64,000 bases of DNA from Methylobacterium sp. PvR107 (GCF_017833295.1 NZ_JAFIBW010000001.1:6252001-6316000); one strand, 5' to 3'. Positions 47,601 to 56,328 are shown, counted from the stretch's first letter. Notes: generated by a model from the sequence alone, not told the origin. A program made the numbers and translations.

Positions 47601-49524
47601 CCTCGTACTGGACGGCTGTGAGCATCGCGGGGGCGCGGGCGAGGTAGCGGGCGGCGGCCTCGAACGGCGCGGCCTCCGGTGGCTCGGCGGCGGGGATGAG
47701 CTGCTCGGCCGCCAGCGCCTCGGCGAGGCGGCGGCGCTCGACGACGCGCTCGCCCCGCTCGGCCTCGGCCCGGTCCTGATCGTAGAGCCCCAGCGACTGT
47801 CGGGTGTCGGTGTCGACCCCGCGCCACCAGCCGACGAAGGTCGGCAGATCGTGGGTGGTGATCGCGGTGAGCGCGTCGCGCGGATAGGCCGAGGGCGGCT
47901 TGAACCGGCCGTCGGCCTCGCGCTCGAAGGCGAGGATCCGGTAGCTCAGCACCCCGGCCCGCATCAGCGCGTCGGAGAACCCCTCGGGCGCGGTGCCGAG
48001 GTCTTCCGCGATCACGAGGCACTTGTTGCGGTGGCTCTCCAGCCGCAGCACCGCCAGCATCGGCTCGAACGGCATGGCCATGTAGGCGCCGGCCTGGGCG
48101 CCCGCGCCGAGCGGGATCAGGAACAGCCGGGCGAGCTGGAAGGCATGGTCGATCCGGATCGCGCCGGCATGGCGCATGTTGGCCTGGACCAGGGCGCGGA
48201 AGGCCGCGAGCCCGTCGCGCTCCATCGCCAGCGGGTCGAAGGCCGGCAGACCCCAGTTCTGGCCCTTGGGCGCCAGCAGGTCCGGCGGCGCGCCGATCGA
48301 GACCTTGTCGGCGAAGCGCTCGGGATGCGACCAGATCTCGGACCCGCCCCGGTCGGCGCCGACCGCGAGGTCGCGGTAGAGCCCGACCCGCATGCCGGCA
48401 CCGAGCGCTGCCGCGGAGGCCTCGGCGAGCTGCTGATCGGCCAGATATTGCAGCCAGGCATGGTAGCCGACCAACTCGGCGTTCTCCGCCGCGAAGGCCG
48501 CCACGGCCTCGGTGCCGGCCCGGCGATAATCCTCCGGCCAGTCGCCCAGCCAGTGCGCCCCCTGCCCCCGGAAATGCTCCGACAGGGCCTCGAAGATCGC
48601 GTGCGCTTCGAGATCCGCGCCGCCCTCCTGGCGGAAGCCCTCGAAGCCCGCATCGGTGCCGGCCCGGGCGGGCGAATCCTGCCAGAGGGCCCGGAGCACC
48701 GGATCGAGCACGTCGTGCACGCCCTGATGGTCCACGAGGGCGGCCTCGCGGAGCGCCGTGATGGCGTCTTCGCGCTCGGCGAGCAGCGCCTCGGCCCGGG
48801 ATCCGGCGAGCCCCGGCAGGCTGCGCGGGGCGATGAACAGGGTCTCCAGGAACAGGCGCGAGGACGGCGAGTAGGGCGAGATCTTGGTCCGGTCCGAGGC
48901 GAACAGGGCGTGGACCGGGCTCAAGCCCAGGAAGGCCGCGCCGCGCAGGGCGGCCTCGCGGGCGGCCTCGCCGGCATCCGCGTAGGTGCCGATGCCGATA
49001 TTGCTGGCCGAACGCAGTCCGTAGAGCTGGGCGGCCAGGCCCCAGTCGGAGGCCCCCTCCTCGGTGTAGGGGCGCGGGCGCCAGCAGCGCTGCGGCGCGG
49101 CGATCACCCAGGCTTCGGTGCGGGTCTGCCCGGCCTGGACGGTGAGGCGGTGATAGCCCGGCGTCAGCGGCGGCAGCTCGAAGCCCGGCTCGGACCCTTG
49201 CGGGTTGGCCCTGCCCTCGCGGGCCGTGCCGCGCGCGTCGACGAGGCGCCAGACCAGGGTGTGGGGCGCGCCGTTCTGGAGCCGCACCGGGACGCGGGCC
49301 GCCCGGCGTGCCTCCACGGGCAGAAGCGGCGGGATCAGGCCGCGGCGCAGGCTCCGGACCTGGGCGAGGCTCTCGGCGATCGCCGCCTCGTCCTCGACCG
49401 CGAAGCCGAGGGCGGCGAGCAGGCCCCGGCGCACCTCCAGGGCGGTCTCGACCGGCTTGCCGAAGGCATCGGTATAGCCGGCGGCGACGCCGACGAGATC
49501 GGCGAGCTGTTCCAGGGCGCTCAC
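44617..49524 (-). CDS. 4-alpha-glucanotransferase - maltooligosyltrehalose synthase fusion (MalQ-TreY)
   Basis: A 1635-residue fusion. Residues 1 to about 690 are amylomaltase (GH77): a beta-rich N-domain, then SPYSPSSRLFLETLF, nucleophile Asp in AIRIDHAFQL, acid/base Glu in LVIAEDLGT and TTHDLPTFVGWW. Residues about 703-1635 are TreY (GH13_26): STYRLQFHKDFTF, LLLDIVPNHMGVG, GLRIDHIDGLADP, YVVVEKILEPGE and ATHDTKRGED. MalQ can re-size maltodextrins, and TreY turns their reducing end into a trehalose unit, so one chain both prepares and uses the substrate. The GTG start at 49524 overlaps the treZ stop (GTGA). Confidence 0.94.
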   Translation of the reverse strand: MSALEQLADLVGVAAGYTDAFGKPVETALEVRRGLLAALGFAVEDEAAIAESLAQVRSLRRGLIPPLLPVEARRAARVPVRLQNGAPHTLVWRLVDARGTAREGRANPQGSEPGFELPPLTPGYHRLTVQAGQTRTEAWVIAAPQRCWRPRPYTEEGASDWGLAAQLYGLRSASNIGIGTYADAGEAAREAALRGAAFLGLSPVHALFASDRTKISPYSPSSRLFLETLFIAPRSLPGLAGSRAEALLAEREDAITALREAALVDHQGVHDVLDPVLRALWQDSPARAGTDAGFEGFRQEGGADLEAHAIFEALSEHFRGQGAHWLGDWPEDYRRAGTEAVAAFAAENAELVGYHAWLQYLADQQLAEASAAALGAGMRVGLYRDLAVGADRGGSEIWSHPERFADKVSIGAPPDLLAPKGQNWGLPAFDPLAMERDGLAAFRALVQANMRHAGAIRIDHAFQLARLFLIPLGAGAQAGAYMAMPFEPMLAVLRLESHRNKCLVIAEDLGTAPEGFSDALMRAGVLSYRILAFEREADGRFKPPSAYPRDALTAITTHDLPTFVGWWRGVDTDTRQSLGLYDQDRAEAERGERVVERRRLAEALAAEQLIPAAEPPEAAPFEAAARYLARAPAMLTAVQYEDVVSELAQANVPGSTEGYPNWRRKLDRELADIAAPGGPLAKLAAALSAEARGPRSGAARLAAPPPRSTYRLQFHKDFTFADAGKIIPYLHRLGISHVYASPLQKARPGSTHGYDIVDHGTINPELGGEAGFIRLSEALHAHGIKLLLDIVPNHMGVGGSDNPWWLSVLEWGSLSPFADAFDIDWQRLGAGRNLVIPFLGDRYGEALEKGTLELKFDPDTGAFSVWHYEHQLPIRPLSYPTILNRVIAAIGAVDDDTTAELLAISERLRAMSIDTDETRRRSFPEEAEELKRRLAEIYGVSPLIQEATASTLALLNGFKGRPDSFGPLHRLLEAQAYRLAHWRVASSDINYRRFFDVNSLAGLRVELSDIFHRSHETVFRHVREGRIDGLRIDHIDGLADPLGYARALQAAVGPGFYVVVEKILEPGERLRPWPVAGTTGYDVLNQLDGILVDKSRRGKVERLYTWATGFDEPYGFQLRAAKAEILEISFASELEVLTTDLKEVADADRRTRDFTVNALRRALIEIIARFPTYRSYLPPELEEGEVEPEDVRLIEGAVAKAKRWSSLPDRSVHDFAAEVLLGRIETTGPGRPDPRVVLRFRRRFQQLTGPVMAKSLEDTLFYRYACLLGLNEVGGDPGEYGIDAEHFHDLQIARARDWPSAMITTATHDTKRGEDARTRLLALSEIPEEWAKAWDLWQRTAGPHLARIDGEPAPDANDQWMFFQAILGAWPLALLERDEAGAITDFRDRLIAYGEKAMREGKRRSSWVNVDEVYEGAVKRLFTALIAPGSDFLSALRPFARRLAHLGMLASLGRTVLKCTLPGLPDTYQGTEIWDFSFVDPDNRRPVDYPALERMREQGGDPSELLGHWPDGRVKQATLTRLLAERAERPDFYASAAYEPVDATGPRAGHVLAYRRTDPGQEGADLFVAVPRLVAGLVGEATWSGEAFAGTRVELGTGTRWRDLATGRIVESQGEGTDLGDLLRDLPYAVLRREP

Positions 49525-51326
49525 GAGCGGGACTCCGTCAGGAACACGCCCGTCCAGGAGGGCAGATCGCGTCCGGCCCCGTCCGGGGCGTTGGTCCAGA
49601 CAAGCTGGGCGCCGCCCGGATCCAGCGCGAAGGGGGCATCCCCGACATTGGCGACGAAGCGCAGCGTGCCGGCGCCGAAGCGCCACGTGCAATCGACCAC
49701 GTCGGCCCGCGGCAGGGTGGCGGCGGCACCGTCGTAGCCCGACTTTGCCAGCGGCACGACCACGTCGCGGCGCAGGCCGAGGAGCCGGGTCGTCTCGGCC
49801 AGGACCTCGCGGTGCGGCGCGCGCTCGCGCTCGGACCAGTCGAGCTTCGAGGCCGCGAAGGTCTCGCGCTCGGTCGGATCGGGGATCTTCGAGGTGTCGT
49901 CCGCAAACGCCGCGAAGCTCTTAAACTCCCGGCGGCGCCCGTCGCGCACCGCCTTGTTCAGATCCTCGTCCGGCGCGAAATCGACGAAGAACAGGAACGG
50001 CGCCGAGGCCGACCATTCCTCGCCCATCCAGAGCATCGGGATCTGCGGCGCCAGCAGGAAGCCGGCCCGGGCCAGATCGAGCTTTTTCGGGTCGGCCAGA
50101 TGGTTGAGCCGCTCGCCCAGGGCGCGGTTGCCGACCTGATCGTGGTTCTGCAGGAAGGTCACGAAAGCCGAAGGCGGCAGGTGCCCGGAGGGCTCGCCGC
50201 GGGGGTGGTTGTCGAGCGTGGCGAAGGGCTCGCCCTGATAGGCAAAACCCTCGGCGAGGCAGCGGGCGAGGTGTTCGACCGGTTTGTCGGCAAAGCACTT
50301 ATAGTAGCCGGCGTCCTCGCCGGTGAGCAGGACGTGCCAGCAATGGTGCAGGTCGTCGGCCCATTGGGCGTCGTGCATCTTCGGACGCCCGGCGGCGTCC
50401 CGCTCCAGCCAGCGGGCCTGATTGGCCTCGTTTTCCAGCATCAGGTGGATCTGCCGGTTCGGGAAGGTCTTGCGGACCGTCTCGCCGAGCTCGGCCAGGA
50501 AGTGGCGGGGCGAGTCGTCGAGGATCGCGTGGACCGCGTCGAAGCGCAGGCCGTCGAAGTGGTACTCCTCCAGCCAGTACAAGGTGTTCTGGATGAAGAA
50601 CTGGCGCACCGTGGCGCCGCTCTCCTTGCCGTCGAAGTTGATGCCCGCGCCCCAGGGGGTCTGGTGGCGCTCGGTGAAGAAGGTCTTGGCGTAGGCGTGG
50701 AGGTAGTTCCCGGCCGGGCCGAAATGGTTGTAGACCGCGTCGAGATAGACCATCAGGCCGAGCCCGTGGGCGGCGTCGATCAGGCGCTTGAGGTCGTCCG
50801 GGCGGCCATAGGCGCCGTCGGGGGCGTAGGGCAGCACGCCGTCATAGCCCCAGTTGCGCGAGCCCTTGAAGTCGGCGAGCGGCAGCAGCTCGATGGCGGT
50901 GACGCCCAGCGCCTTGAGGTCGGACAGCCGCGCCTGCAGGCCGGCATAGGTGCCCTCCGGCGTTGCGGTGCCGACATGGCACTCGTAGATCACCGCCTCC
51001 GCGAAGGGCCGGCCGGCCCAGCCCTCGTCGGACCATTCGAAGCCCCGCGGGTCGATCACCTCGCTCAGGCCCGAGACGTCGTCGGGCTGGAAGCGGGAGG
51101 CGGGATCGGGCGCCACGAGGCCGCCGTCGATGCGGAAGCCGTAGCGGGCGCCGGGCTTCACCCCGGGCAAAGCGGTGCGCCGCCAGCCGCCGCCGGATTC
51201 GGGCAGCGGATGGTCGATGCCGTCGACGACGAGTTCGACGCTCTGGGCGGTGGGCGCCCAGAGGGCGAAGCGCACCCCGCCCCCGACCATCTCGGCCCCG
51301 AATTCCATGCTGTGGGCGCGCCGCAT
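49521..51326 (-). CDS. treZ: Maltooligosyltrehalose trehalohydrolase
   Basis: A 601-residue GH13 enzyme releasing trehalose from maltooligosyltrehalose made by TreY. The N-terminal CBM48-like domain (VRFALWAPTAQSVELVVDG) leads to a barrel with YLDAVYNHFGPAGNYL, GLRFDAVHAI, HLMLENEANQARWL and FLQNHDQVGNRALG, the last typical of TreZ. ATG at 51326 is used (GAGGAA about 11 bases upstream); an ATG six codons later at 51308 is also possible. The frame upstream encodes PSPQPSPAR-type text from a repeat and is excluded. It overlaps malQ-treY by four bases. Confidence 0.95.
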   Translation of the reverse strand: MRRAHSMEFGAEMVGGGVRFALWAPTAQSVELVVDGIDHPLPESGGGWRRTALPGVKPGARYGFRIDGGLVAPDPASRFQPDDVSGLSEVIDPRGFEWSDEGWAGRPFAEAVIYECHVGTATPEGTYAGLQARLSDLKALGVTAIELLPLADFKGSRNWGYDGVLPYAPDGAYGRPDDLKRLIDAAHGLGLMVYLDAVYNHFGPAGNYLHAYAKTFFTERHQTPWGAGINFDGKESGATVRQFFIQNTLYWLEEYHFDGLRFDAVHAILDDSPRHFLAELGETVRKTFPNRQIHLMLENEANQARWLERDAAGRPKMHDAQWADDLHHCWHVLLTGEDAGYYKCFADKPVEHLARCLAEGFAYQGEPFATLDNHPRGEPSGHLPPSAFVTFLQNHDQVGNRALGERLNHLADPKKLDLARAGFLLAPQIPMLWMGEEWSASAPFLFFVDFAPDEDLNKAVRDGRRREFKSFAAFADDTSKIPDPTERETFAASKLDWSERERAPHREVLAETTRLLGLRRDVVVPLAKSGYDGAAATLPRADVVDCTWRFGAGTLRFVANVGDAPFALDPGGAQLVWTNAPDGAGRDLPSWTGVFLTESRS

Positions 51327-51709
51327 CGGGCCACATTCCTCGTCGTTTGTCGCGCGCACCGAGGCACAAGCGCAGCAGGATCTACCAGTGGTGGGAGAAG
51401 GCCCCGGGTTCGATCCGGTTCCCGCAGTGCAGCTATGGCGAGCGCGGGGTGTGGCAATGGGGGGACGGAGCGTGCGGGTCTCCGTCCCGCGCAGAGGGGC
51501 TACGACATGCGCAGGCCGACCCGGGCGAGGCGCGACAAGCCGCCTCTCCCGGGCGGGAGAGGGTTGGGGTGAGGGACGAGAAGGTTCAGGATCGAGCACG
51601 TCGGTGAAGCGCGTTCGGAGCGTGCTTCGTTTGGAGCGTGCTCAACCCTCACCCGGCTTTCTGCGACAGCAGGCCTCTCCTGCACGGGAGAGGGGACCCG
51701 CGCCCGCCC
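51327..51709. other. Spacer between glgX and treZ with CTCTCCC-type repeats
   Basis: The spacer is filled by the repeat pair at 51543-51694. No gene is called. A T-arm-like gggttcgatccgg at about 51405-51417 lacks the rest of a tRNA. Confidence 0.6.
51543..51694. repeat. CTCTCCC-type inverted REP pair
   Basis: The first unit is CCTCTCCC-GGGC-GGGAGAGG followed by gttggggtgaggg (51543-51575). The second, in opposite orientation, is accctcaccc (51645-51654) followed by CCTCTCC-TGCAC-GGGAGAGG (51674-51693). Each unit is a hairpin and the two also pair with each other. This type of unit is common between genes of many Proteobacteria. Confidence 0.7.
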
Positions 51710-53827
51710 CTACCGCCCCGACACCCACCCGTTCCGGCTCCCGTTCTCGGTCCCCGCGGCGGTGAGCACCAGGACCGTGCGGCCTGGAAGCGGCACGGCG
51801 GCCCCCGCTTCGTAGGCCGGGGCCTCCGGCAGCAGCGCGCCTTCCGGATCGCCCGTGTCGAAGACCGGATTCCACGGGCCGCCGATCACCGGGGTGAGGT
51901 GGAATGTGAGAGCCCCCTCCCCGGCATTGAACAGCATCAGGAGGCGGTCGCCCGGGCCGCCGTCATTGCCGATCTGCATGCCGAACACCTGCAGCCCGTC
52001 GTCGGACCAGTGGCGCCCCTCCATCTCGGTGCCCTCGGGGGCGAGCCAGTGCACGTCGCGCAGGGGCTCGTCCGGGTCGATCAGCGCGCCGGTGAAGAAG
52101 CGCTTTCGCCGCAGGGCCGGCTGGGCGTCACGCAGGGCCAGGAGGTTGGCGACGAAGTCCGTGAGCCGGGGATCCGGATCGGTGCTCCAGTCCATCCAGC
52201 TCGTCGGGTTGTCCTGGGCGTAGGCGTTGTTGTTGCCGCCCTGGCTGCGGGAGCGCTCGTCGCCCATCAGCAGCATCGGCACGCCCTGGGCCAGCATCAC
52301 GGTGGCCAGCATGTTGCGCTTCTGGCGGGCGCGCAGGGCCAAGATCGCGGGGTCGTCCGTGTCGCCCTCGACGCCGTAGTTGCGGCTGACATTGTGGTTA
52401 TGGCCGTCGCGGTTGTCCTCGCCGTTGGCCGCGTTGTGCTTCTCCTCGTACGCCACCGTGTCGGCCAGCGTGTAGCCGTCGTGGCTGGCGATGAAGTTGA
52501 CGCTGGCGAGCGGCGAGCGCCCCGACGGCGCGAATACCTCGCGCGAGCCGGTCAGGCCCTGCGTGACCTTGGCGAGCGTGCCGGGATCGCCCTTCCAGAA
52601 GCCCCGCGTGGCGTCGCGGAACTTGTCGTTCCACTCGCTCCAGCCGCGCGGGTAGCCGCCGAGCTGGTAGCCGCCCTCCCCGATGTCCCAGGGCTCGGCC
52701 ACCATCTTGACCCGGGCCAGCACCGGGTCCTGCGCCACCGCCTGGAAGAAGGCCGCCTGCGGGGTGAAGGCGATGGGCGCGCGCCCGAGGCTCGAGGCGA
52801 GGTCGAAGCGGAAGCCCGCGATGCCATAGGCGGTCACCCAGTGGCGCAGGGAATCGAGCACGAGCTGCATCACCCGCGGGTGGCTCGCGTCGAAGGTGTT
52901 GCCGCAGCCGGTGCAGTCGAGATTGCGGCGCGGATCGGCGGGGTCCAGCTTGTAGTAGCTGGCATTGTCGATGCCGCGGAACGACAGGGTCGGGCCGGTG
53001 TGGTCGCCCTCGGCGGTGTGGTTGTAGACGACGTCCAGCCAGGTCTCGATCCCGGCGGCGTTCAGCTCCCAGATCGCCGCCTTCAGGCCGCCGAGGCCGC
53101 CCTCCCCCAGGTAGCGCGGGTCCGGGGCGAAGTAGCCGAGGGGCTGATACCCCCAGAAATTGACCAGTCCCTTCTCGACCAGGAAGCGGTCATCCGCGAA
53201 GGCCTGGATCGGCAGGAGTTCCAGGGCGGTGACGCCGAGCTTCACGAGATGCGCGATGATCGCCGGGTGGGCGAGCGCCGCGTAGGTGCCGCGCTCCGCC
53301 TCGGGGATATCGGGATGGGCGCGGGTCAGCGCCTTGACGTGCGCCTCGTACACCACCGTCTCGGCGAGCGGCCGGCGCACCGGATTGAGGGCGAGGTTGG
53401 GCGCCTCCGGGGCGGTGACCACGCATTTCGGCATGTAGACCGCGCTGTCGCGCCGGTCGATCCGGTCTTCGCGGCCCCGGCGGTGCCCGTAGAGCGCGTC
53501 GTGCCAGCGGATCCGGCCGCGGATCTCCCGCGCATAGGGGTCGAGCACCAGCTTCGAGGCGTTGAACCGGTGCCCGTTCGCCGGATCCCAGGGCCCGTGC
53601 ACGCGATAGCCGTAGAGCTGGCCCGGCAGCACCCCGCGCAGGTAGCCGTGCCAGACGTCGTCGGTCCGGCAGGGCAGCCGGACCGTGCGGGTCTCGTGCC
53701 GCTCGCCGGGCTCGAACAGGCAGATGTCGACCGCGGTGGCGTGCTCGGAGAACAGGGCGAAGTTGACGCCGCGCCCGTCGAAATGCGCGCCGAGCGGCGC
53801 CGGGATCCCGTCATCGACGGCGATCAT
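51710..53827 (-). CDS. glgX: Glycogen debranching enzyme GlgX (isoamylase type)
   Basis: A 705-residue GH13_11 enzyme. The CBM48 domain starts at PAPLGAHFDGRGVNFALFSE; the barrel contains TWLDVVYNHTAEGDHTGPT, GFRFDLASSLGR (nucleophile), VAEPWDIGEGGYQLG (acid/base) and NFIASHDGYTLADTVAY. RSRSQGGNNNAYAQDN is the GlgX signature near the substrate site. It removes alpha-1,6 side chains of limit dextrin after GlgP and feeds linear maltodextrin to MalQ-TreY and TreZ. It starts at ATG 53827, 54 bases after the otsA stop. Confidence 0.96.
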   Translation of the reverse strand: MIAVDDGIPAPLGAHFDGRGVNFALFSEHATAVDICLFEPGERHETRTVRLPCRTDDVWHGYLRGVLPGQLYGYRVHGPWDPANGHRFNASKLVLDPYAREIRGRIRWHDALYGHRRGREDRIDRRDSAVYMPKCVVTAPEAPNLALNPVRRPLAETVVYEAHVKALTRAHPDIPEAERGTYAALAHPAIIAHLVKLGVTALELLPIQAFADDRFLVEKGLVNFWGYQPLGYFAPDPRYLGEGGLGGLKAAIWELNAAGIETWLDVVYNHTAEGDHTGPTLSFRGIDNASYYKLDPADPRRNLDCTGCGNTFDASHPRVMQLVLDSLRHWVTAYGIAGFRFDLASSLGRAPIAFTPQAAFFQAVAQDPVLARVKMVAEPWDIGEGGYQLGGYPRGWSEWNDKFRDATRGFWKGDPGTLAKVTQGLTGSREVFAPSGRSPLASVNFIASHDGYTLADTVAYEEKHNAANGEDNRDGHNHNVSRNYGVEGDTDDPAILALRARQKRNMLATVMLAQGVPMLLMGDERSRSQGGNNNAYAQDNPTSWMDWSTDPDPRLTDFVANLLALRDAQPALRRKRFFTGALIDPDEPLRDVHWLAPEGTEMEGRHWSDDGLQVFGMQIGNDGGPGDRLLMLFNAGEGALTFHLTPVIGGPWNPVFDTGDPEGALLPEAPAYEAGAAVPLPGRTVLVLTAAGTENGSRNGWVSGR

Positions 53828-53881
53828 GCGGGGCGTCCGGTCACACGGATGGCGGCGGGCGGAAGCAGCGGGCGGCGCCGG

Positions 53882-55303
53882 CTATTCGGCGGCCGCGGCG
53901 GCCGCGGGGGGCTCGCGCTCGACCGTGCGGAAATTCTCGAGCTCGGCCAGGAAGTTGCGCGCCCACCAGTCGACATCCTCGCGGGTCATGCGCTCGACCA
54001 TCGGCTTCCAGCGTGCCAGCCGCTCGGCCTTGGGCATGTAGAGCGCGGCGCGGATCGCCTCGGCGACCTCGAACCGGTCGTAGGGGTTGATCAGCAGCGC
54101 CTCGGGCAATTGCCGGGCAGCGCCGGCGAATTTCGACAGGACCAGCACGCCCGGATCGTCCTCCGACTGGGCGACGACGTATTCCTTGGCGACGAGGTTC
54201 ATGCCGTCGCGCATCGGCGTCACGAGACCGACCCGGGCCGCCCGGTAGAGACCGGCGAGCACGGGACGCGGATAGGCCTTGGTGATGTACTGGATCGGCG
54301 TCCAGGCCGGGTCGCCCAGCGAGCCGTTGATCTCGCCGACCTTCTCGTTCACGTCGCGGGCGAGCTGCTCGTATTCCGGCACCTCGCTGCGGGATTTCGG
54401 CGTGATCTGGATGTAGGTGACGTTGCCGCGCTGGTCGGGATTGGAGGCGAAGAAGCTCTCCACCGCCTCCATCCGCTCGGGCACGCCCTTGGAATAATCG
54501 AGCCGGTCCACGCCGATCAGCAGCTTGCGGGTGCGCAGGCCCGCGATGGTCTCGCGCACGACCTTGTTGGCGCTGGCCTTCTCGGCGGCATCCTTGAAGC
54601 CCGCCACGTCGATGCCGATCGGGAAGGCGCGGATCCGGGTGCGGCGACCGTCGACCATCAGCGAGCCGCCGCCGAGCGGAATCGCCCGCTGGGTATCGAT
54701 GAGGTTGCGCTGCAGGTTCTGGACGTCCGCCTCGGTCTGCAGGCCGATCAGGTCGTAATCGACGATCGCGCGCAGCAATTCGGTGCTCGCCGGCAGCGAG
54801 TTGAACACGTCGGCGGCGGGCCAGGGGATGTGGTGGAAATAGCCGATCGGGTTGTCGAGCCCGAGGCCGCGCAGTTCGGCCGCGAGCGGCAGCAGGTGAT
54901 AATCGTGCACCCAGATGATGTCGTCGGGCTCGACCAGCTTGGCGAGCGCCCGGGCGAAGGTGCGGTTCACACGGCTGTAGCCGGCATAATCCGAGCGCGA
55001 GAAGGCGCCGAGCCCGAGCCGGTAATGCATGATCGGCCACAGGGCGCGATTCGCGAAGCCGGCGTAGTATTCCAGGTGGTCCTGGGGTGAAAGGTCGACG
55101 ACCGCGTACTGGACCCGGCCCCGGTCGATCAGGGTCGGTTCCTCGGAGGGCTCGTCCGTGATCGTGCCGCTCCAGCCGAACCACAGCCCCTCATAGGCCG
55201 AGAAGGCCTCCTTGACGGCGACGGCCAGGCCGCCCGCCGCTACCGCCTTGCCGCCATCTTCCGGGATGGCGACGCGGTTCGATACGATCACAAGGCGTGC
55301 CAC
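53882..55303 (-). CDS. otsA: Trehalose-6-phosphate synthase
   Basis: A 473-residue GT20 enzyme joining UDP-glucose and glucose-6-phosphate. [14 protein letters not shown] opens the protein and [11 protein letters not shown] follows (glucose-6-phosphate site); [35 protein letters not shown] and [12 protein letters not shown] are all present. GTG at 55303 gives the length of E. coli OtsA, with GGAG about 11 bases upstream. The open frame continues upstream only by crossing a tandem repeat and is rejected. The phosphatase otsB is not in the window. It is first in the seven-gene minus-strand run. Confidence 0.95.
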   Translation of the reverse strand: MARLVIVSNRVAIPEDGGKAVAAGGLAVAVKEAFSAYEGLWFGWSGTITDEPSEEPTLIDRGRVQYAVVDLSPQDHLEYYAGFANRALWPIMHYRLGLGAFSRSDYAGYSRVNRTFARALAKLVEPDDIIWVHDYHLLPLAAELRGLGLDNPIGYFHHIPWPAADVFNSLPASTELLRAIVDYDLIGLQTEADVQNLQRNLIDTQRAIPLGGGSLMVDGRRTRIRAFPIGIDVAGFKDAAEKASANKVVRETIAGLRTRKLLIGVDRLDYSKGVPERMEAVESFFASNPDQRGNVTYIQITPKSRSEVPEYEQLARDVNEKVGEINGSLGDPAWTPIQYITKAYPRPVLAGLYRAARVGLVTPMRDGMNLVAKEYVVAQSEDDPGVLVLSKFAGAARQLPEALLINPYDRFEVAEAIRAALYMPKAERLARWKPMVERMTREDVDWWARNFLAELENFRTVEREPPAAAAAAE

Positions 55304-55426
55304 GCGGGTCGGCTCCGGATCAGGGGCGCGGGTCAGGTCGAGAATTTCGCCGCGCCTGCATCGGGACTTCACTATTATGCTCAGAACGCGCGTAGGCCCT
55401 GCGCGATCCTTTGTTGTGTCTTGGAG

Positions 55427-55467
55427 CAACCCAAGCTGGGGCAACCCAAGCTGGGGCAACCCAAGCG
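55427..55467. repeat. 15-bp tandem repeat, 2.7 copies
   Basis: Unit caacccaagctgggg, two exact copies (55427-55441, 55442-55456) and a partial third (caacccaagcg). Each unit contains a near-palindrome, cccaagctggg. It lies about 124 bases upstream of the otsA start codon. Confidence 0.85.
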
Positions 55468-55541
55468 TGAAGCCGGGCCCGGGTCAAGTCGCGGCCGTGC
55501 CGTTCCCGGACAGGGCGACCGCTCCGTCCCGAACCGGACCG

Positions 55542-55593
55542 GCTTGCGCGACGCGCCCCGTCCGGCGAGTCGGGCGGGGCGCGTCGCGCAAGC
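55542..55593. repeat. 19-bp perfect inverted repeat (stem-loop) in a divergent spacer
   Basis: Arms gcttgcgcgacgcgccccg (55542-55560) and cggggcgcgtcgcgcaagc (55575-55593) pair perfectly around a 14-base loop. No T-tract follows on either strand and no gene ends here, so it is not an ordinary terminator. Confidence 0.85.
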
Positions 55594-55683
55594 GTCACTG
55601 TTCTGCGGGACGCTGCCTGAACGCGGAGTGAGCGGTGCTGAAGACCGCCGGTGCGCGATGCTGTTCAGCGCGTCGAGCCCACC

Positions 55684-55708
55684 GGAACCGGTGTCACCCC
55701 AATCGGTT
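55684..55708 (+). promoter_or_regulatory. EcfG-type (general stress sigma factor) promoter
   Basis: GGAAC (55684-55688), 16-base spacer, GGTT (55705-55708). The alphaproteobacterial EcfG consensus is GGAAC-N16/17-CGTT, so nine of the ten positions agree if the spacing is counted as matched and one base differs. It points at the gene starting at 55779, 70 bases downstream, whose products are of stress type. Confidence 0.65.
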
Positions 55709-55778
55709 ACTCAGCCATCGCGGGGGCCGCGGTCGCCGCGAGCGGCGCCGACCCTGCGTCGCGAGGAGTGTTTTCGAG

Positions 55779-56324
55779 ATGGCCGGCAACGAGTTACCGC
55801 AGGATACGCCCAGGGACCCGCTCGCGGACCCGCTCCGCGAGACGTCGCACGGGGCGGCCCATGAGGCGCCGCACGGGACGGCGGACGAGCGCGCGCAGTG
55901 GCGCGCCCTGCAGGGCGATGTCGAGGGGCTGGCCGACGTGGCGGCGGAGCGCGGGCGCGGGCTCCTCGACGCGGCGCGGCTGCAGGCGCAGTCCTATGTC
56001 GAGCAGCGCAAGAGCGACGCGGCGCAGTCGGTCCACGATCTGGCCCAGACGATCCGCAATTCCGGCCGCGACCTCGGCGACAAGCCGAACGTGCGCGCCT
56101 TCTTCGACAGCGCCGCCGACGGTCTGGAGCAGCTCGGCTCCTCGATCGAGCGGCGCAGCCTGGGCGACTTCTACAACGAGGCCGAATCCTTCGCCCGGCG
56201 TGCGCCGGTGGCGGTCGCGGTGGGCACCTTCGTGGCCGGCCTGATCGCCGCCCGCTTCATCAAGTCGTCGAGCCTGCCGCCGGAGGCGCCGGAAGGCGAC
56301 GCCCGCGACAGCTTCCGGGCCTGA
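55779..56324 (+). CDS. Helical membrane-anchored stress protein of unknown function
   Basis: A 181-residue protein. The first half is charged and helical (RGRGLLDAARLQAQSYVEQR), and one C-terminal membrane helix carries small-residue spacing (PVAVAVGTFVAGLIAARFI), as in the ElaB/YqjD inner-membrane anchors. GAGGAG stands ten bases before the ATG at 55779; the longer frame upstream passes through the promoter. It heads a four-gene plus-strand set with YqjE-, DUF3618- and DUF883-like proteins. Known relatives of those families bind ribosomes or the membrane under stress, but no role is shown here. Confidence 0.7.
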   Translation: MAGNELPQDTPRDPLADPLRETSHGAAHEAPHGTADERAQWRALQGDVEGLADVAAERGRGLLDAARLQAQSYVEQRKSDAAQSVHDLAQTIRNSGRDLGDKPNVRAFFDSAADGLEQLGSSIERRSLGDFYNEAESFARRAPVAVAVGTFVAGLIAARFIKSSSLPPEAPEGDARDSFRA

Positions 56325-56328
56325 CGTC

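Larger units (their letters stand above)
55304..55778. other. Divergent regulatory spacer between otsA and the envelope stress genes
   Basis: A 475-bp gap with a tandem repeat (55427-55467), a long perfect inverted repeat (55542-55593) and an EcfG-type promoter (55684-55708). Translated frames across it are low complexity; no gene is called, though the inverted repeat leaves room for a small RNA. Confidence 0.6.

Noticed and set aside
51384..51440. Possible tRNA (gggttcgatccgg looks like a T-arm)
   Set aside because: No acceptor, D or anticodon stem could be built around it.
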